Shown piece by piece: positions 27,749-35,616 of a DNA stretch of 64,000 nt. Made by a program: the position numbers and the translations under genes. The stretch spans positions 62,001 to 126,000 of the forward strand of contig NZ_CBDRBL010000007.1 of NCBI RefSeq assembly GCF_965342175.1, written 5' to 3'. The notes beneath the pieces are model-generated. The model was not told the DNA's origin and did not search any database. It worked only from the letters and a program-made list of their open reading frames with translations. This stretch comes from Actinacidiphila sp965342175 (lineage in GTDB: Bacteria > Actinomycetota > Actinomycetes > Streptomycetales > Streptomycetaceae). The first letter of the stretch is position 1. Each line of letters opens with the position of its first letter.

Positions 27749-27789
27749 GATGTGACTCACACAGGGAGAAATGGGGGGGGAACGGCCGG

Positions 27790-28674
27790 ATGACCACGAG
27801 CATCACCGCCCCACGGGCGTCCGCCTACGGGGGCGGGCTTCGCTGGTGGACCGAACTGCCGCTGATCGCGGTCGTCTACGGCCTCTACACCGCGGGCCGA
27901 CTCCTCGTGCGCGGCGACGTGAGCCGGGCAGCCGACCACGGCGTCGCCATACTCCGCCTGGAGAACGTGCTCAACATCGACCCAGAGCGCTGGCTCAACT
28001 CCGTGTTCAGCCGCTACCGGACGCTCGGGGTGCCCGCCGACTTCTGGTACGCCTCGCTCCACTACCTGGCCACCCCGCTGGTGCTGGTCTGGCTGTGGCG
28101 CCGGCGGCCGACCGCGTACCGCTTCGCCCGCACATGGCTGCTGGTGTCCACCCTCGTCGGGCTGATCGGCTTCACGCTGCTGCCCACCGCCCCGCCACGG
28201 CTGCTGGCCGCCGGCCACGGCTTCGTCGACACCATGGCGGAGTACGGCTCCTACGGCTGGTGGGGCGCCGACGCGAGCGCGCCGCGCGGGCTCGGCGGGA
28301 TGACCAACCAGTACGCGGCCATGCCGAGCCTGCACGTCGGCTGGTCCCTGTGGTGCGGCATCATGCTCTGGCGCCACGGACGCACCGCCTTCGTCCGCGC
28401 CCTCGGGGTCCTCTATCCCCTCGGCACCGCCCTCGTGGTCATGGGCACCGCCAACCACTATCTGCTGGACGCCCTCGCCGGCATCGTCGTGATGGGCGTC
28501 GGATGCCTGCTCACGCGCCCCGCGCTGCGCGTGGTGGACCTCGTACGCGACGCCGTGGCCACCCGGTCCGCTACCCCGCGGCGGCCGGCCTCCGCGTTCG
28601 CCGAGACCTCCCGCGCCGTCGCCCCGGCGGACGTGGGGATCCTGCCGGGAACGGCGGTCGAACCACGCCACTGA
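27790..28674 (+). CDS. PAP2-superfamily membrane phosphatase
   Basis: A 294-residue membrane protein with about six helices. Histidine catalytic parts are AAMPSLHVGWSLWCG (motif 2) and GTANHYLLDALAGI (motif 3), as in the PAP2_3 / inositol phosphorylceramide synthase-like group. It likely acts on a lipid phosphate at the membrane, either dephosphorylating or transferring a head group. ATG 27790 is chosen, with a G-run upstream (27774-27780). The C-terminal 60 residues are a cytoplasmic, low-complexity tail. Regulation by the divergent TetR is likely. Confidence 0.8.
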   Translation: MTTSITAPRASAYGGGLRWWTELPLIAVVYGLYTAGRLLVRGDVSRAADHGVAILRLENVLNIDPERWLNSVFSRYRTLGVPADFWYASLHYLATPLVLVWLWRRRPTAYRFARTWLLVSTLVGLIGFTLLPTAPPRLLAAGHGFVDTMAEYGSYGWWGADASAPRGLGGMTNQYAAMPSLHVGWSLWCGIMLWRHGRTAFVRALGVLYPLGTALVVMGTANHYLLDALAGIVVMGVGCLLTRPALRVVDLVRDAVATRSATPRRPASAFAETSRAVAPADVGILPGTAVEPRH

Positions 28675-28753
28675 TGCTCCGGGCAGGACCGCACACCTGC
28701 GCCCGCCCGCATTGCGGCCCGCGTTGTCGGTGCGGGGTGCGAGACTTGCGCGG

Positions 28754-29914
28754 GTGAGCACTACGCACGATCTGCGAGAGCGGTTGGCCGCGCTGCGTGG
28801 CCCGACGACCGTGCCGCGTCCGATGGACGCGCGCGCCCTGGCGGCGCTCGCCGCGAACCCCGGGTGCCGGCGCCGGGCGCTGCTGGACGCCGCCGGCGTG
28901 GACAAGGCGGCGGTGGCGCGCGTGCTCGGCAACCCCGCTCCTTTCGGGCAGTCGCAGTTCGCCTTCGTGCGCGGCCATGCCTTCGAGGCCCGGGTGAAGG
29001 CCGAGGGGTGCGCCGAGCTGCTGCGTCTGCTGGGAGCGCCCGAGGGCACCCGCGCCGTGCTCCCCGACCTGTCCGCCCCGGGCCCCGAGGGCCGGCTGGC
29101 CCGCACCCGCCTCGCGCTCAAGGAGGCGACCGCGGCGGGACGGTGGACCCTGCTGGACCACCCCCTGCTGGCGCTGGAGGTCGCCGACTCCCCGGTCCAC
29201 CTCGAGCCGGACGTCATCGCCGTGCGGCCGGACGGCTCGTGGACGGTGGTGGAGGTCAAGTCCTTCCCGATCCTGGACGGTTCCGCGGACTCGGTGAAGG
29301 TCGGCGCCGCGGCCCGCCAGGCCGCGGTCTACGTCCTGGCTCTGGAACGGCTGGGGTTCGGCACCCCGGAGCACCGGGTGCTGCTGGTGTGCCCGAAGGA
29401 CTTCTCCAACCTGCCCGCCGCCGAGTTCGTCGACATCCGCAAGCAGCTGTCGGTCACCCGCCGCCAGCTGGCCCGGCTGACCCGGATCGAGGAGATCGCC
29501 GCCTCCCTCCCGGAGGGCACCACCTTCGACCTGCGGCTCGCCGACGACGGCCGGACGGCGACCCGCCCGCCGGCGGAGCTCGCCGACGCGGTGGACCGAC
29601 TGCCCGCGGCGTACGCGCCCGAGTGCCTGGCCAGTTGCGAGCTGTCCTTCCACTGCCGCGAACAGGCCCGGGCCTGCGGCGCGGTGGAGGTCCTCGGCCG
29701 CGGAGTGCGCGGGGAGCTGGGCGCGTTGACCACCGTGGAGCAGGTGCTGGCTGCGGCGCTGGGCACACGGGACGGTGCCTCCGGCGACTCCGACGGCGAG
29801 GAGCCCTCCCGGGACGTCGCGGACCATGTGGACCTCGGCGATCTCACGGATCCCGGGGTCGCCGCGCTGCGGCGGGCGCAGGCCCTGCGGGCGGAGGCAC
29901 TGGGATGTCGCTGA
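28754..29914 (+). CDS. Cas4/Dna2-like RecB-family nuclease with predicted Fe-S cluster
   Basis: A 386-residue protein not named in any family I can recall, but with all parts of an iron-sulfur RecB-type nuclease. The PD-(D/E)xK core is EPDVIAV (D153) and VVEVKSF (E167, K169), followed by the Q-xxx-Y motif RQAAVYVLA (Q189, Y193); H75 in RGHAFE fits nuclease motif I. One cysteine near the N-terminus (C38, PGCRRR) and three near the C-terminus (C291, C295, C301, with C308 spare) reproduce the 1+3 layout of Cas4, AddB and Dna2 clusters. GTG 28754 starts it. The next gene overlaps by 10 nt, and a helicase gene completes the operon. Nuclease activity is inferred. Confidence 0.7.
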   Translation: MSTTHDLRERLAALRGPTTVPRPMDARALAALAANPGCRRRALLDAAGVDKAAVARVLGNPAPFGQSQFAFVRGHAFEARVKAEGCAELLRLLGAPEGTRAVLPDLSAPGPEGRLARTRLALKEATAAGRWTLLDHPLLALEVADSPVHLEPDVIAVRPDGSWTVVEVKSFPILDGSADSVKVGAAARQAAVYVLALERLGFGTPEHRVLLVCPKDFSNLPAAEFVDIRKQLSVTRRQLARLTRIEEIAASLPEGTTFDLRLADDGRTATRPPAELADAVDRLPAAYAPECLASCELSFHCREQARACGAVEVLGRGVRGELGALTTVEQVLAAALGTRDGASGDSDGEEPSRDVADHVDLGDLTDPGVAALRRAQALRAEALGCR

Positions 29915-31497
29915 TCTCCGTGCTGGCCCGGGCGGAGGCCATGGCGACCGGCCGTGCGACCCCGCTCGCGACGGTGCGCCACCGCCATCTGTCGGACCGT
30001 CCCCTGGTGTTCGTCCCGCTGACCACCGCGGGCGAGGTGGGCGCGCCGCTGGGCGCCCTGGTCGGCACCGACCGCGACGAGCCGCGGCTGCTGGCGGTGC
30101 CGCAGCCGCGCGACCGCGATCTGCGCTTCGCCTTCCTCGCCGAACTGGCGCAGGCCGTGCTGCCGTACCTGGAGTCCTACGCGGACGACACCGAGACCGA
30201 GCCGGCGGGTCGTGCCAAGGCGGGGGCGGCGCCCGAGGAGGAGTCGGAGGTCTGCGCGGACGCTCCCCAGATCGTCGTCCCGAACACCTCCGCCGTGGAG
30301 TACGTGCGTCTGCTCGGGCGCTCCACGCGCTTCCGCCGCACCTTCGAGGACGACCCCGACGAACCGCATCCGGTGCCGGCCCGGGTGCCGCTGCTCGGCC
30401 GCTGGCTGACCCACTACGGGGAGCGCGCCCGCACCCCCGGCTCCGCGCTGCTGCTGTCCGCGACCGAACTGCTCGGCCGGCACTGGGCGACCGGCCAGAG
30501 CAACCTCGAGGACCAGCACCTGGGCGCCCTGCTGGCCTGGATCGACGCGCCCGTGGAGGGCATGACGGGCAGCGAGGCGGCCCGCCGCGCGGAGTCCCAC
30601 CGCGGCCCGGACGGCCTGCTGGTGTTCCCGCCCGCCGGTCCGGCGACGGACCCGGTCTTCGACAACGCCGTGCTCGCCCCGGCCATCGCCCGCTACGACG
30701 CCGGGATCACCGGCGCCGGGGAGGAGATCCGCCGCCTGCTGGCCGCCCAGATGCGCCCCACCTGGGACGCGGTCTGGCGCTCCCTGGACCTGGTGCGCGA
30801 GCTGCCCGAGGGCGCCCATGTCGCGGACCGCTGGCGGCGCGACCGCTGGTCGTACACCTCCCACCGCGACCGGGTGCGCGCCGGGGAACCGCCCCAGCCC
30901 CGCCGCGACGACGCCGTGTCGGCGGCCCAGAAGCTCGCCGGCCGGGAGACCGCGCAGGTGCGGCTGGAAGCCCAGGAGGCACTCGACGACCCGCTGGTGA
31001 TGGCCGGGCGGCGGCTGGCCGGAGAGGCGTTCGCGGGCCAGGTGGACCGGGTGGAGATGGCGATGAGCGAGGGCAAGGTGCCCAAGCCGCGTCCGCTGGT
31101 GACGGTCCTCACCCAGGACCGGCCGCATCTGGACGAGGACGCGAAGGTCTTCCGCGCGCTGCCGGACGGCCGCACCCAGCAGGCCCAGTTCGTGGAGTGG
31201 GCCGGGCCCGGGGCGGTGCTCCTGCGGGTGGTGAACGGCATGGGCCGCGGCAAGGTCCCCGCCCCCGGCACGGTGCCGGAGGAAGGGGAGGAGGTGTGCT
31301 GGACGTTGTTCGAGCACGCGCCGCGCGGCGGCGCCGGGCTGCCGGAGCCGGAGGACACGCCGTGGACGCACGGCGGGCCTCCGGGCGCCGCGACCGCAGG
31401 CGCGACGGCGGCCGCGACGGCGAGCACAGCGGCCGGCACGACGGCGGGCGCCGTCGCCGAGCACCCCGATCCCTTGACCTCGGAGGACTATCTGTGA
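29905..31497 (+). CDS. Uncharacterised protein of the nuclease-helicase operon
   Basis: A 530-residue soluble protein with no domain I recognise. It starts MSLISVLARAEAMATGRATPLATVRHRHLSDRPLVFVPLTTAGEVGAPLGALVG. A charged central part (about 300-400) includes RDRWSYTSHRDRVRAGEPP and RRDDAVSAAQKLAGRETAQVRLEAQEALDDPLVMAGRRLAGEAFAGQVDRV; a beta-rich part with GRTQQAQFVEWAGPGAVLLRVVNGMGRGK follows; then an Ala/Thr linker and a short tail. ATG 29905 overlaps the nuclease stop by 10 nt and its own stop overlaps the helicase GTG by 4 nt, so the three proteins are probably made in fixed proportion and may form a complex. It could be a scaffold or a DNA-binding subunit. Confidence 0.75.
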   Translation: MSLISVLARAEAMATGRATPLATVRHRHLSDRPLVFVPLTTAGEVGAPLGALVGTDRDEPRLLAVPQPRDRDLRFAFLAELAQAVLPYLESYADDTETEPAGRAKAGAAPEEESEVCADAPQIVVPNTSAVEYVRLLGRSTRFRRTFEDDPDEPHPVPARVPLLGRWLTHYGERARTPGSALLLSATELLGRHWATGQSNLEDQHLGALLAWIDAPVEGMTGSEAARRAESHRGPDGLLVFPPAGPATDPVFDNAVLAPAIARYDAGITGAGEEIRRLLAAQMRPTWDAVWRSLDLVRELPEGAHVADRWRRDRWSYTSHRDRVRAGEPPQPRRDDAVSAAQKLAGRETAQVRLEAQEALDDPLVMAGRRLAGEAFAGQVDRVEMAMSEGKVPKPRPLVTVLTQDRPHLDEDAKVFRALPDGRTQQAQFVEWAGPGAVLLRVVNGMGRGKVPAPGTVPEEGEEVCWTLFEHAPRGGAGLPEPEDTPWTHGGPPGAATAGATAAATASTAAGTTAGAVAEHPDPLTSEDYL

Positions 31498-32819
31498 GCC
31501 CGGTGAGCGACGCCGCCCTGGCGGCCGGCACCGCGACCGACCGGATCCTGCACGACACCCTGCACGGCACGCATCGCGGCGTCGTCGTGGACTCGCCGCC
31601 CGGAGCGGGCAAGTCCACGCTGGTGGTGCGCGCCGCCAGGGAGCTGGTCGCGGCGGGCGAGTCCCTGATGGTGGTCGCCCAGACGAACGCGCAGGTGGAC
31701 GATCTGGTGGACCGGCTGGCCACCGCCGACCCCGGCCTGCCGATCGGCCGGCTGCACGGCAGCGACTCGCCGCCGGACCGGGGGCTCGACCGCCACGAGG
31801 CGGTGCTGAAGTCGACCAAGGCGGCCGACCTCACCGGCGCCAAGGTGGTGATCGCGACCGCGGCGAAGTGGGCCTACGTGAAGGACGCGGAGCCCTGGCG
31901 GCACGCCATCGTCGACGAGGCGTACCAGATGCGCTCGGACGCGCTGCTGCAGGTGGCCGGGTTGTTCGAGCGGGCGCTGTTCGTCGGCGACCCCGGCCAG
32001 CTCGACCCGTTCAGCGTCGTCGGCGCCGAGCAGTGGGCGGGGCTCAGCTACGACCCGTCGGCGAGCGCCGTGGTCACCTTGCTGGCCCACAACCCGGGGC
32101 TTCCGCAGCACCGGCTGCCGGTCTCCTGGCGGCTGCCGGCCTCCGCCGCGCCGCTGGTCTCGGACGCCTTCTACCCGTACACCCCGTTCCGCAGCGGCAC
32201 CGGCCACGGGGACCGGCGGCTGTCCTTCGGCGTTCCCGGCGACGGCTCGGGCGTGGACCGGGTGGTGGACGAGGCCGCCGTGTCCGGCTGGGGCCTGCTG
32301 GAGCTGCCCGCGCGGCGCACCCCGCGGACCGATCCCGAGGCGGTGCGCGCGGTCGCGCTGGTCGTCCGGCGGCTGCTGGACCGCGGCGGCGTGGCGGTCT
32401 CCGAGCGGGGCACCGCGCCGGTGGGCCCGGACCGGATCGCGGTGGGCACCGCACACCGCGACCAGGCGGCGGCCGTCCGCGCGGCGCTGGCGGAGCTGGG
32501 TGTGACCGGTATCACCGTGGACACCGCCAACCGGCTGCAGGGCCGGGAGTTCGACGTGACCGTGGTGCTGCACCCGCTGTCGGGGCGTCCCGACGCCACC
32601 GCGTTCCACCTGGAGACCGGCCGGCTGTGCGTGCTCGCCTCTCGCCACCGGCACGCGTGCATCGTGGTGTGCCGGGCGGGGGTCTCGGAGCTGCTGGACG
32701 AGCACCCCTCGACGGAGCCGGTGCAGCTGGGGGTGACGGTGAAGTTCCCGGACGGCTGGGAGGCCAACCACGCCGTCCTGGCCCACCTGTCCGAGCACCG
32801 CGTGGCCTGGCGGCCGTAG
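31494..32819 (+). CDS. Superfamily 1 DNA/RNA helicase (Upf1/Dna2-like)
   Basis: A 441-residue helicase core. Walker A is DSPPGAGKST (residues 33-42); the Walker B equivalent is AIVDEAYQM; motif III is FVGDPGQLDPF; motif IV is PVSWRLPASA; motif V is VDTANRLQGREFDVTVV; motif VI is LCVLASRHRHACIVV. The order and the VDTANRLQGREFD form fit the SF1B Upf1-like group that includes Dna2. GTG 31494 overlaps the stop of the middle gene (GTGA). Together with the upstream Fe-S nuclease this recreates the two activities of Dna2 on separate chains, suggesting a role in DNA end or flap processing, or in phage defence. Confidence 0.82.
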   Translation: MSPVSDAALAAGTATDRILHDTLHGTHRGVVVDSPPGAGKSTLVVRAARELVAAGESLMVVAQTNAQVDDLVDRLATADPGLPIGRLHGSDSPPDRGLDRHEAVLKSTKAADLTGAKVVIATAAKWAYVKDAEPWRHAIVDEAYQMRSDALLQVAGLFERALFVGDPGQLDPFSVVGAEQWAGLSYDPSASAVVTLLAHNPGLPQHRLPVSWRLPASAAPLVSDAFYPYTPFRSGTGHGDRRLSFGVPGDGSGVDRVVDEAAVSGWGLLELPARRTPRTDPEAVRAVALVVRRLLDRGGVAVSERGTAPVGPDRIAVGTAHRDQAAAVRAALAELGVTGITVDTANRLQGREFDVTVVLHPLSGRPDATAFHLETGRLCVLASRHRHACIVVCRAGVSELLDEHPSTEPVQLGVTVKFPDGWEANHAVLAHLSEHRVAWRP

Positions 32820-32904
32820 CGCGGGCCGGCGTTCCGCGCCACCGCCGCGGCGTTCTTGCGCGAGGCGGGACAATGGAAGGCGCGACGATCCTGGAGGTAC
32901 GTTC

Positions 32905-33276
32905 ATGTCCGAGCCGCAGTCGGCTCACAGCGCGGCGGGCAAGCAACCCGCCCCGCGCCTGAAACCCGCCCAGCTGCTGTTCGAGCCGGCCGCCCTGGCC
33001 GAGGACGAGGAGCACTTCTTCGATCTGGAGTCCGTCGAGGACCCCCGGGAGCTGCTGTCCCGCGCCTCGGAGCTCACCCTGGCCTTCCGCGCGGCCGCGG
33101 ACCGGGCGACGGAGTTCCAGGCCATAGCCGCGGCCCAGCTCGCCGACCCCAGGCGTTTCGACCGGCTGACCCCCGCCGCGATCGGCGAGCAGGCGGGCTG
33201 GTCGGAGGACTACGCCAAGCGGATGATCGAGTTCGGCGAGGGCCTGATGCGGGGCGGGGACGCGGCGCTGTCCTGA
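32905..33276 (+). CDS. Conserved Streptomyces protein, function unknown
   Basis: A 123-residue acidic, helical protein: a proline-rich start, then EEHFFDLESVEDPRELLSRASELTLAFRAAADRATEFQAIAAAQLADPRRFDRLTPAAIGEQAGWSEDYAKRMIEFGEGLM. The final part resembles a small helix-turn-helix-like fold. AGGTAC-type sequence upstream (TGGAGGTACGTTC) gives a good ribosome site. It lies 85 nt after the helicase gene in the same direction and might be transcribed with that operon. Confidence 0.65.
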   Translation: MSEPQSAHSAAGKQPAPRLKPAQLLFEPAALAEDEEHFFDLESVEDPRELLSRASELTLAFRAAADRATEFQAIAAAQLADPRRFDRLTPAAIGEQAGWSEDYAKRMIEFGEGLMRGGDAALS

Positions 33277-33388
33277 CGGCGCACCTGGCATATGCGATCG
33301 GGGCAAGGTACCTGACACATGGCGTGTGTGTCCGGCCTTCCGGCGATGTCGCGTCGCGCGACGTTCACTCACGGTAGTTGTTGGTGTC

Positions 33389-33937
33389 ATGAGTGATCGG
33401 CAGTGGCACACATGGCCGGGGGGCGTGCCGGAGTCCGCCTCCCACCCATATCCGTACGCGCAGTACCCCACCCCCGACGGGGCCGACTGGCTCGCCTCCG
33501 CCAGCGCCTTCCCGCGCAGCGTGCGGGCGCTGTGGTCCGCACGGCCCACGGCGCCCAGCGTGCTGCCCTGCGGCACCGCCTTCGACGTGGTGAACCTGCC
33601 GGACCTCTTCGGGCGCCGGGTCCTGGAGGAGCTGTGGTCCGCGGGCCCCGGCTCCGGCCCGGCGGCCGCGCTGCGCGGACGGCTGCTGCTGCTCGCCGAA
33701 CCGGGCACCGCCGCACGCCTCCCCGCGCTGCTGGGCTGGGACGAGTGGGGCGTGGCGGTGCCGCCGGTGCTGTGCCACGGCGCGGGGGAGTCGGTGGCGC
33801 TGCCCCCGCCCTACGGCGACACCGGCAGCGGCCGCTCCCGCTGGCTGGTGGCCCCCGACACCCGCCGCCCCTGGCTCCCGGCGGCCGGTGACCTTCTGTG
33901 GGCCTGCGTCCGAGCGGCCCGCGCGCAGGACCGTTGA
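33389..33937 (+). CDS. Primase/polymerase-N-terminal-like conserved protein
   Basis: A 182-residue protein with an N-terminal WASARPTAPSVLPCGTAFDVVNLPDLFGRRVLEELW-type region (here ALWSARPTAPSVLPCGTAFDVVNLP), a pattern seen in actinobacterial proteins annotated as bifunctional DNA primase/polymerase domain proteins. No catalytic acidic triad is evident, so it is probably a non-catalytic relative. ATG 33389 (MSDRQW) is chosen. tRNA-Lys follows 53 nt later. Confidence 0.6.
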   Translation: MSDRQWHTWPGGVPESASHPYPYAQYPTPDGADWLASASAFPRSVRALWSARPTAPSVLPCGTAFDVVNLPDLFGRRVLEELWSAGPGSGPAAALRGRLLLLAEPGTAARLPALLGWDEWGVAVPPVLCHGAGESVALPPPYGDTGSGRSRWLVAPDTRRPWLPAAGDLLWACVRAARAQDR

Positions 33938-33990
33938 TTATCGATTTTCACCCGCCCGCGAGCGGATGCTAAGGTCTACGACGTCAGCGA

Positions 33991-34063
<73 letters not shown>

Positions 34064-34067
34064 CAAA

Positions 34068-34114
34068 CGACTGGAGGCCGTTCGTCCTGAGGACGAACGG
34101 CCTCCAGTCGTTTT
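34068..34114 (+). terminator. Rho-independent-type terminator after tRNA-Lys copy 1
   Basis: Perfect 20-bp stem (34068-34087 with 34091-34110), 3-nt loop TGA, then TTTT at 34111-34114: the best classical terminator of the window. The following 265 bp up to the protease stop hold nothing recognisable. Confidence 0.9.
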
Positions 34115-34379
34115 CGGGCGCCTGTGACGGCTCGGACAAGGGACGCAGGGCAGGACCGGACCGCACGGAGCGGCGGCGGTTCCCGCGCCGGCCCGGCCCT
34201 CGGCGCTGCGGGGGCTGCTGGTGCTGTGGTGCGCACGACACGGTGGCGAACGTGCGCGACACCGGGCGAAGGCACGGCTGGCCCGGTGTCCGTCGGCGGA
34301 CGCCGGGCACCGCAGAACCGATCCGGTGGAACCGCGGACCCCGCCCTCCGGGAGGCCGCCGTCACCGCCGGGACGCACC

Positions 34380-35612
34380 TCAGGGACGGTCCCACAGAGG
34401 GCGCGCGTTCGTGATCCGCACCGTCCAGCCCTCGTCGTGCGGGTCCCGGCCGAGGACGTCGACGGTCAGCCCGCGGGCCCGGTCGGTGAAGCGCTCTCCG
34501 GAGGAGAACGGGGCGTCGTTGAGCGCGTTGAAGGTGGCGCTGCTGTACTCGCAGGCGGTGGTGCGCGGGTGGGCGTCCTCGACGGTGACGGGTCCGTGCC
34601 CGGAGTCGACGTCGGTGCGCACCTGGTAGATCAGCACTCCCTCGCGGCAGGCCTCGTTGTCGTTGCCGCGTGCGGCGCGCGCCTCGACGACGTACGCCCG
34701 GGTCCGTCCCAGGGGGATGACGGCCGCCTTGCGGCCGCCGGCCACCTCGACCGGCGTCAGATGCACCGACCGGGCGCCCGGATCGCGGACGCAGACGACC
34801 TGCCAGTCCTCCAGCCAGCCCAGCCGCCACTTGTGCCAGGCGAAGAGGTCGCCCTGCAGCCCCCAGTCCAGCGACATGCCGTCCCACTGGCCCGCGAGGG
34901 CGTCGGTGCGCACGAAGTCCTCGACGGAGTACAGGTCGGGCAGCCCAAAGGCGTGGCCGTTCTCGTGGCTGAGCACCCGTGCGCCGGACTGGTCGTGGCC
35001 GTAGACGAGGGAGACCCGGTCCAGGCGGGTGCCGTCGTCGGTGGTGGCGGCCGAGGCCCCGGTCCAGGTCACCGACAGCACGGCCTCCTCGGCGGGCGGC
35101 CCGGCGTTGGGTGTCACCAGGACGTTGATCAGGTCGTAGCCGGAGAAGTCGATCGTCCGGTCGGCGACGCGCAGCAGGTCCCGCATCATGGCCGTGTGGG
35201 TGCGCCAGCCGTAGCCGCGCCCTATCCCGTAGGAGTGGAAGGGCCGCGGCATACGGAGGTAGCGCAACACCGGCGTGGAGACGTAGCGCAGCTTCCCGTA
35301 CGAGGCGCGGTAGAACCAGTGCCGCACCGCGGGGAAGAACTCGCTGTAGCGCTCGGCGGCGCTGTAGGGGGCGGGTTTGTCGGGGAAGTCGACGAGCAGC
35401 GTCAGCGCCCGCACCTCGCCGGTGGCCCGGGCGAACTCACGGCCGTCGGCGCCGCCGAACCCCTCGGACATCGTCACGCCGGGGGCGGCACGCAGCGCGC
35501 AGGGACGGTCCGCCGGCGGGGCCGCGGCGGGCGCGCCCTCGGGGACGGCGGCGCTGCCGGAGGCGAGGAGGAACACCGAGGCCAGGACCGCGAGCGCCCG
35601 GGGACCGCGCAT
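34380..35612 (-). CDS. Secreted M6-like metalloprotease, second of a tandem pair
   Basis: A 410-residue secreted protein with an N-terminal signal peptide (MRGPRALAVLASVFLLASGSAAV). The zinc motif HExxH is visible as LSHENGHAFGLPDLY, followed by FAWHKWRLGWL, a region typical of M6 (immune inhibitor A-like) proteases where a downstream residue may complete zinc binding. The sequence block WFYRASYGKLRYVSTPVLRYLRMPRPFHSYGIGRGY is shared with the upstream paralogue. It starts 4 nt after that gene's stop, so the two form an operon. Substrate unknown; extracellular protein degradation during development is likely. Confidence 0.8.
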   Translation of the reverse strand: MRGPRALAVLASVFLLASGSAAVPEGAPAAAPPADRPCALRAAPGVTMSEGFGGADGREFARATGEVRALTLLVDFPDKPAPYSAAERYSEFFPAVRHWFYRASYGKLRYVSTPVLRYLRMPRPFHSYGIGRGYGWRTHTAMMRDLLRVADRTIDFSGYDLINVLVTPNAGPPAEEAVLSVTWTGASAATTDDGTRLDRVSLVYGHDQSGARVLSHENGHAFGLPDLYSVEDFVRTDALAGQWDGMSLDWGLQGDLFAWHKWRLGWLEDWQVVCVRDPGARSVHLTPVEVAGGRKAAVIPLGRTRAYVVEARAARGNDNEACREGVLIYQVRTDVDSGHGPVTVEDAHPRTTACEYSSATFNALNDAPFSSGERFTDRARGLTVDVLGRDPHDEGWTVRITNARPLWDRP

Positions 35613-35616
35613 CGCA

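Noticed and set aside
29775..31493. Long N-terminal extension of the helicase frame
   Set aside because: It overlaps the middle gene entirely and is Arg/Gly/Pro-rich noise; GTG 31494 with the GTGA overlap is the natural start.
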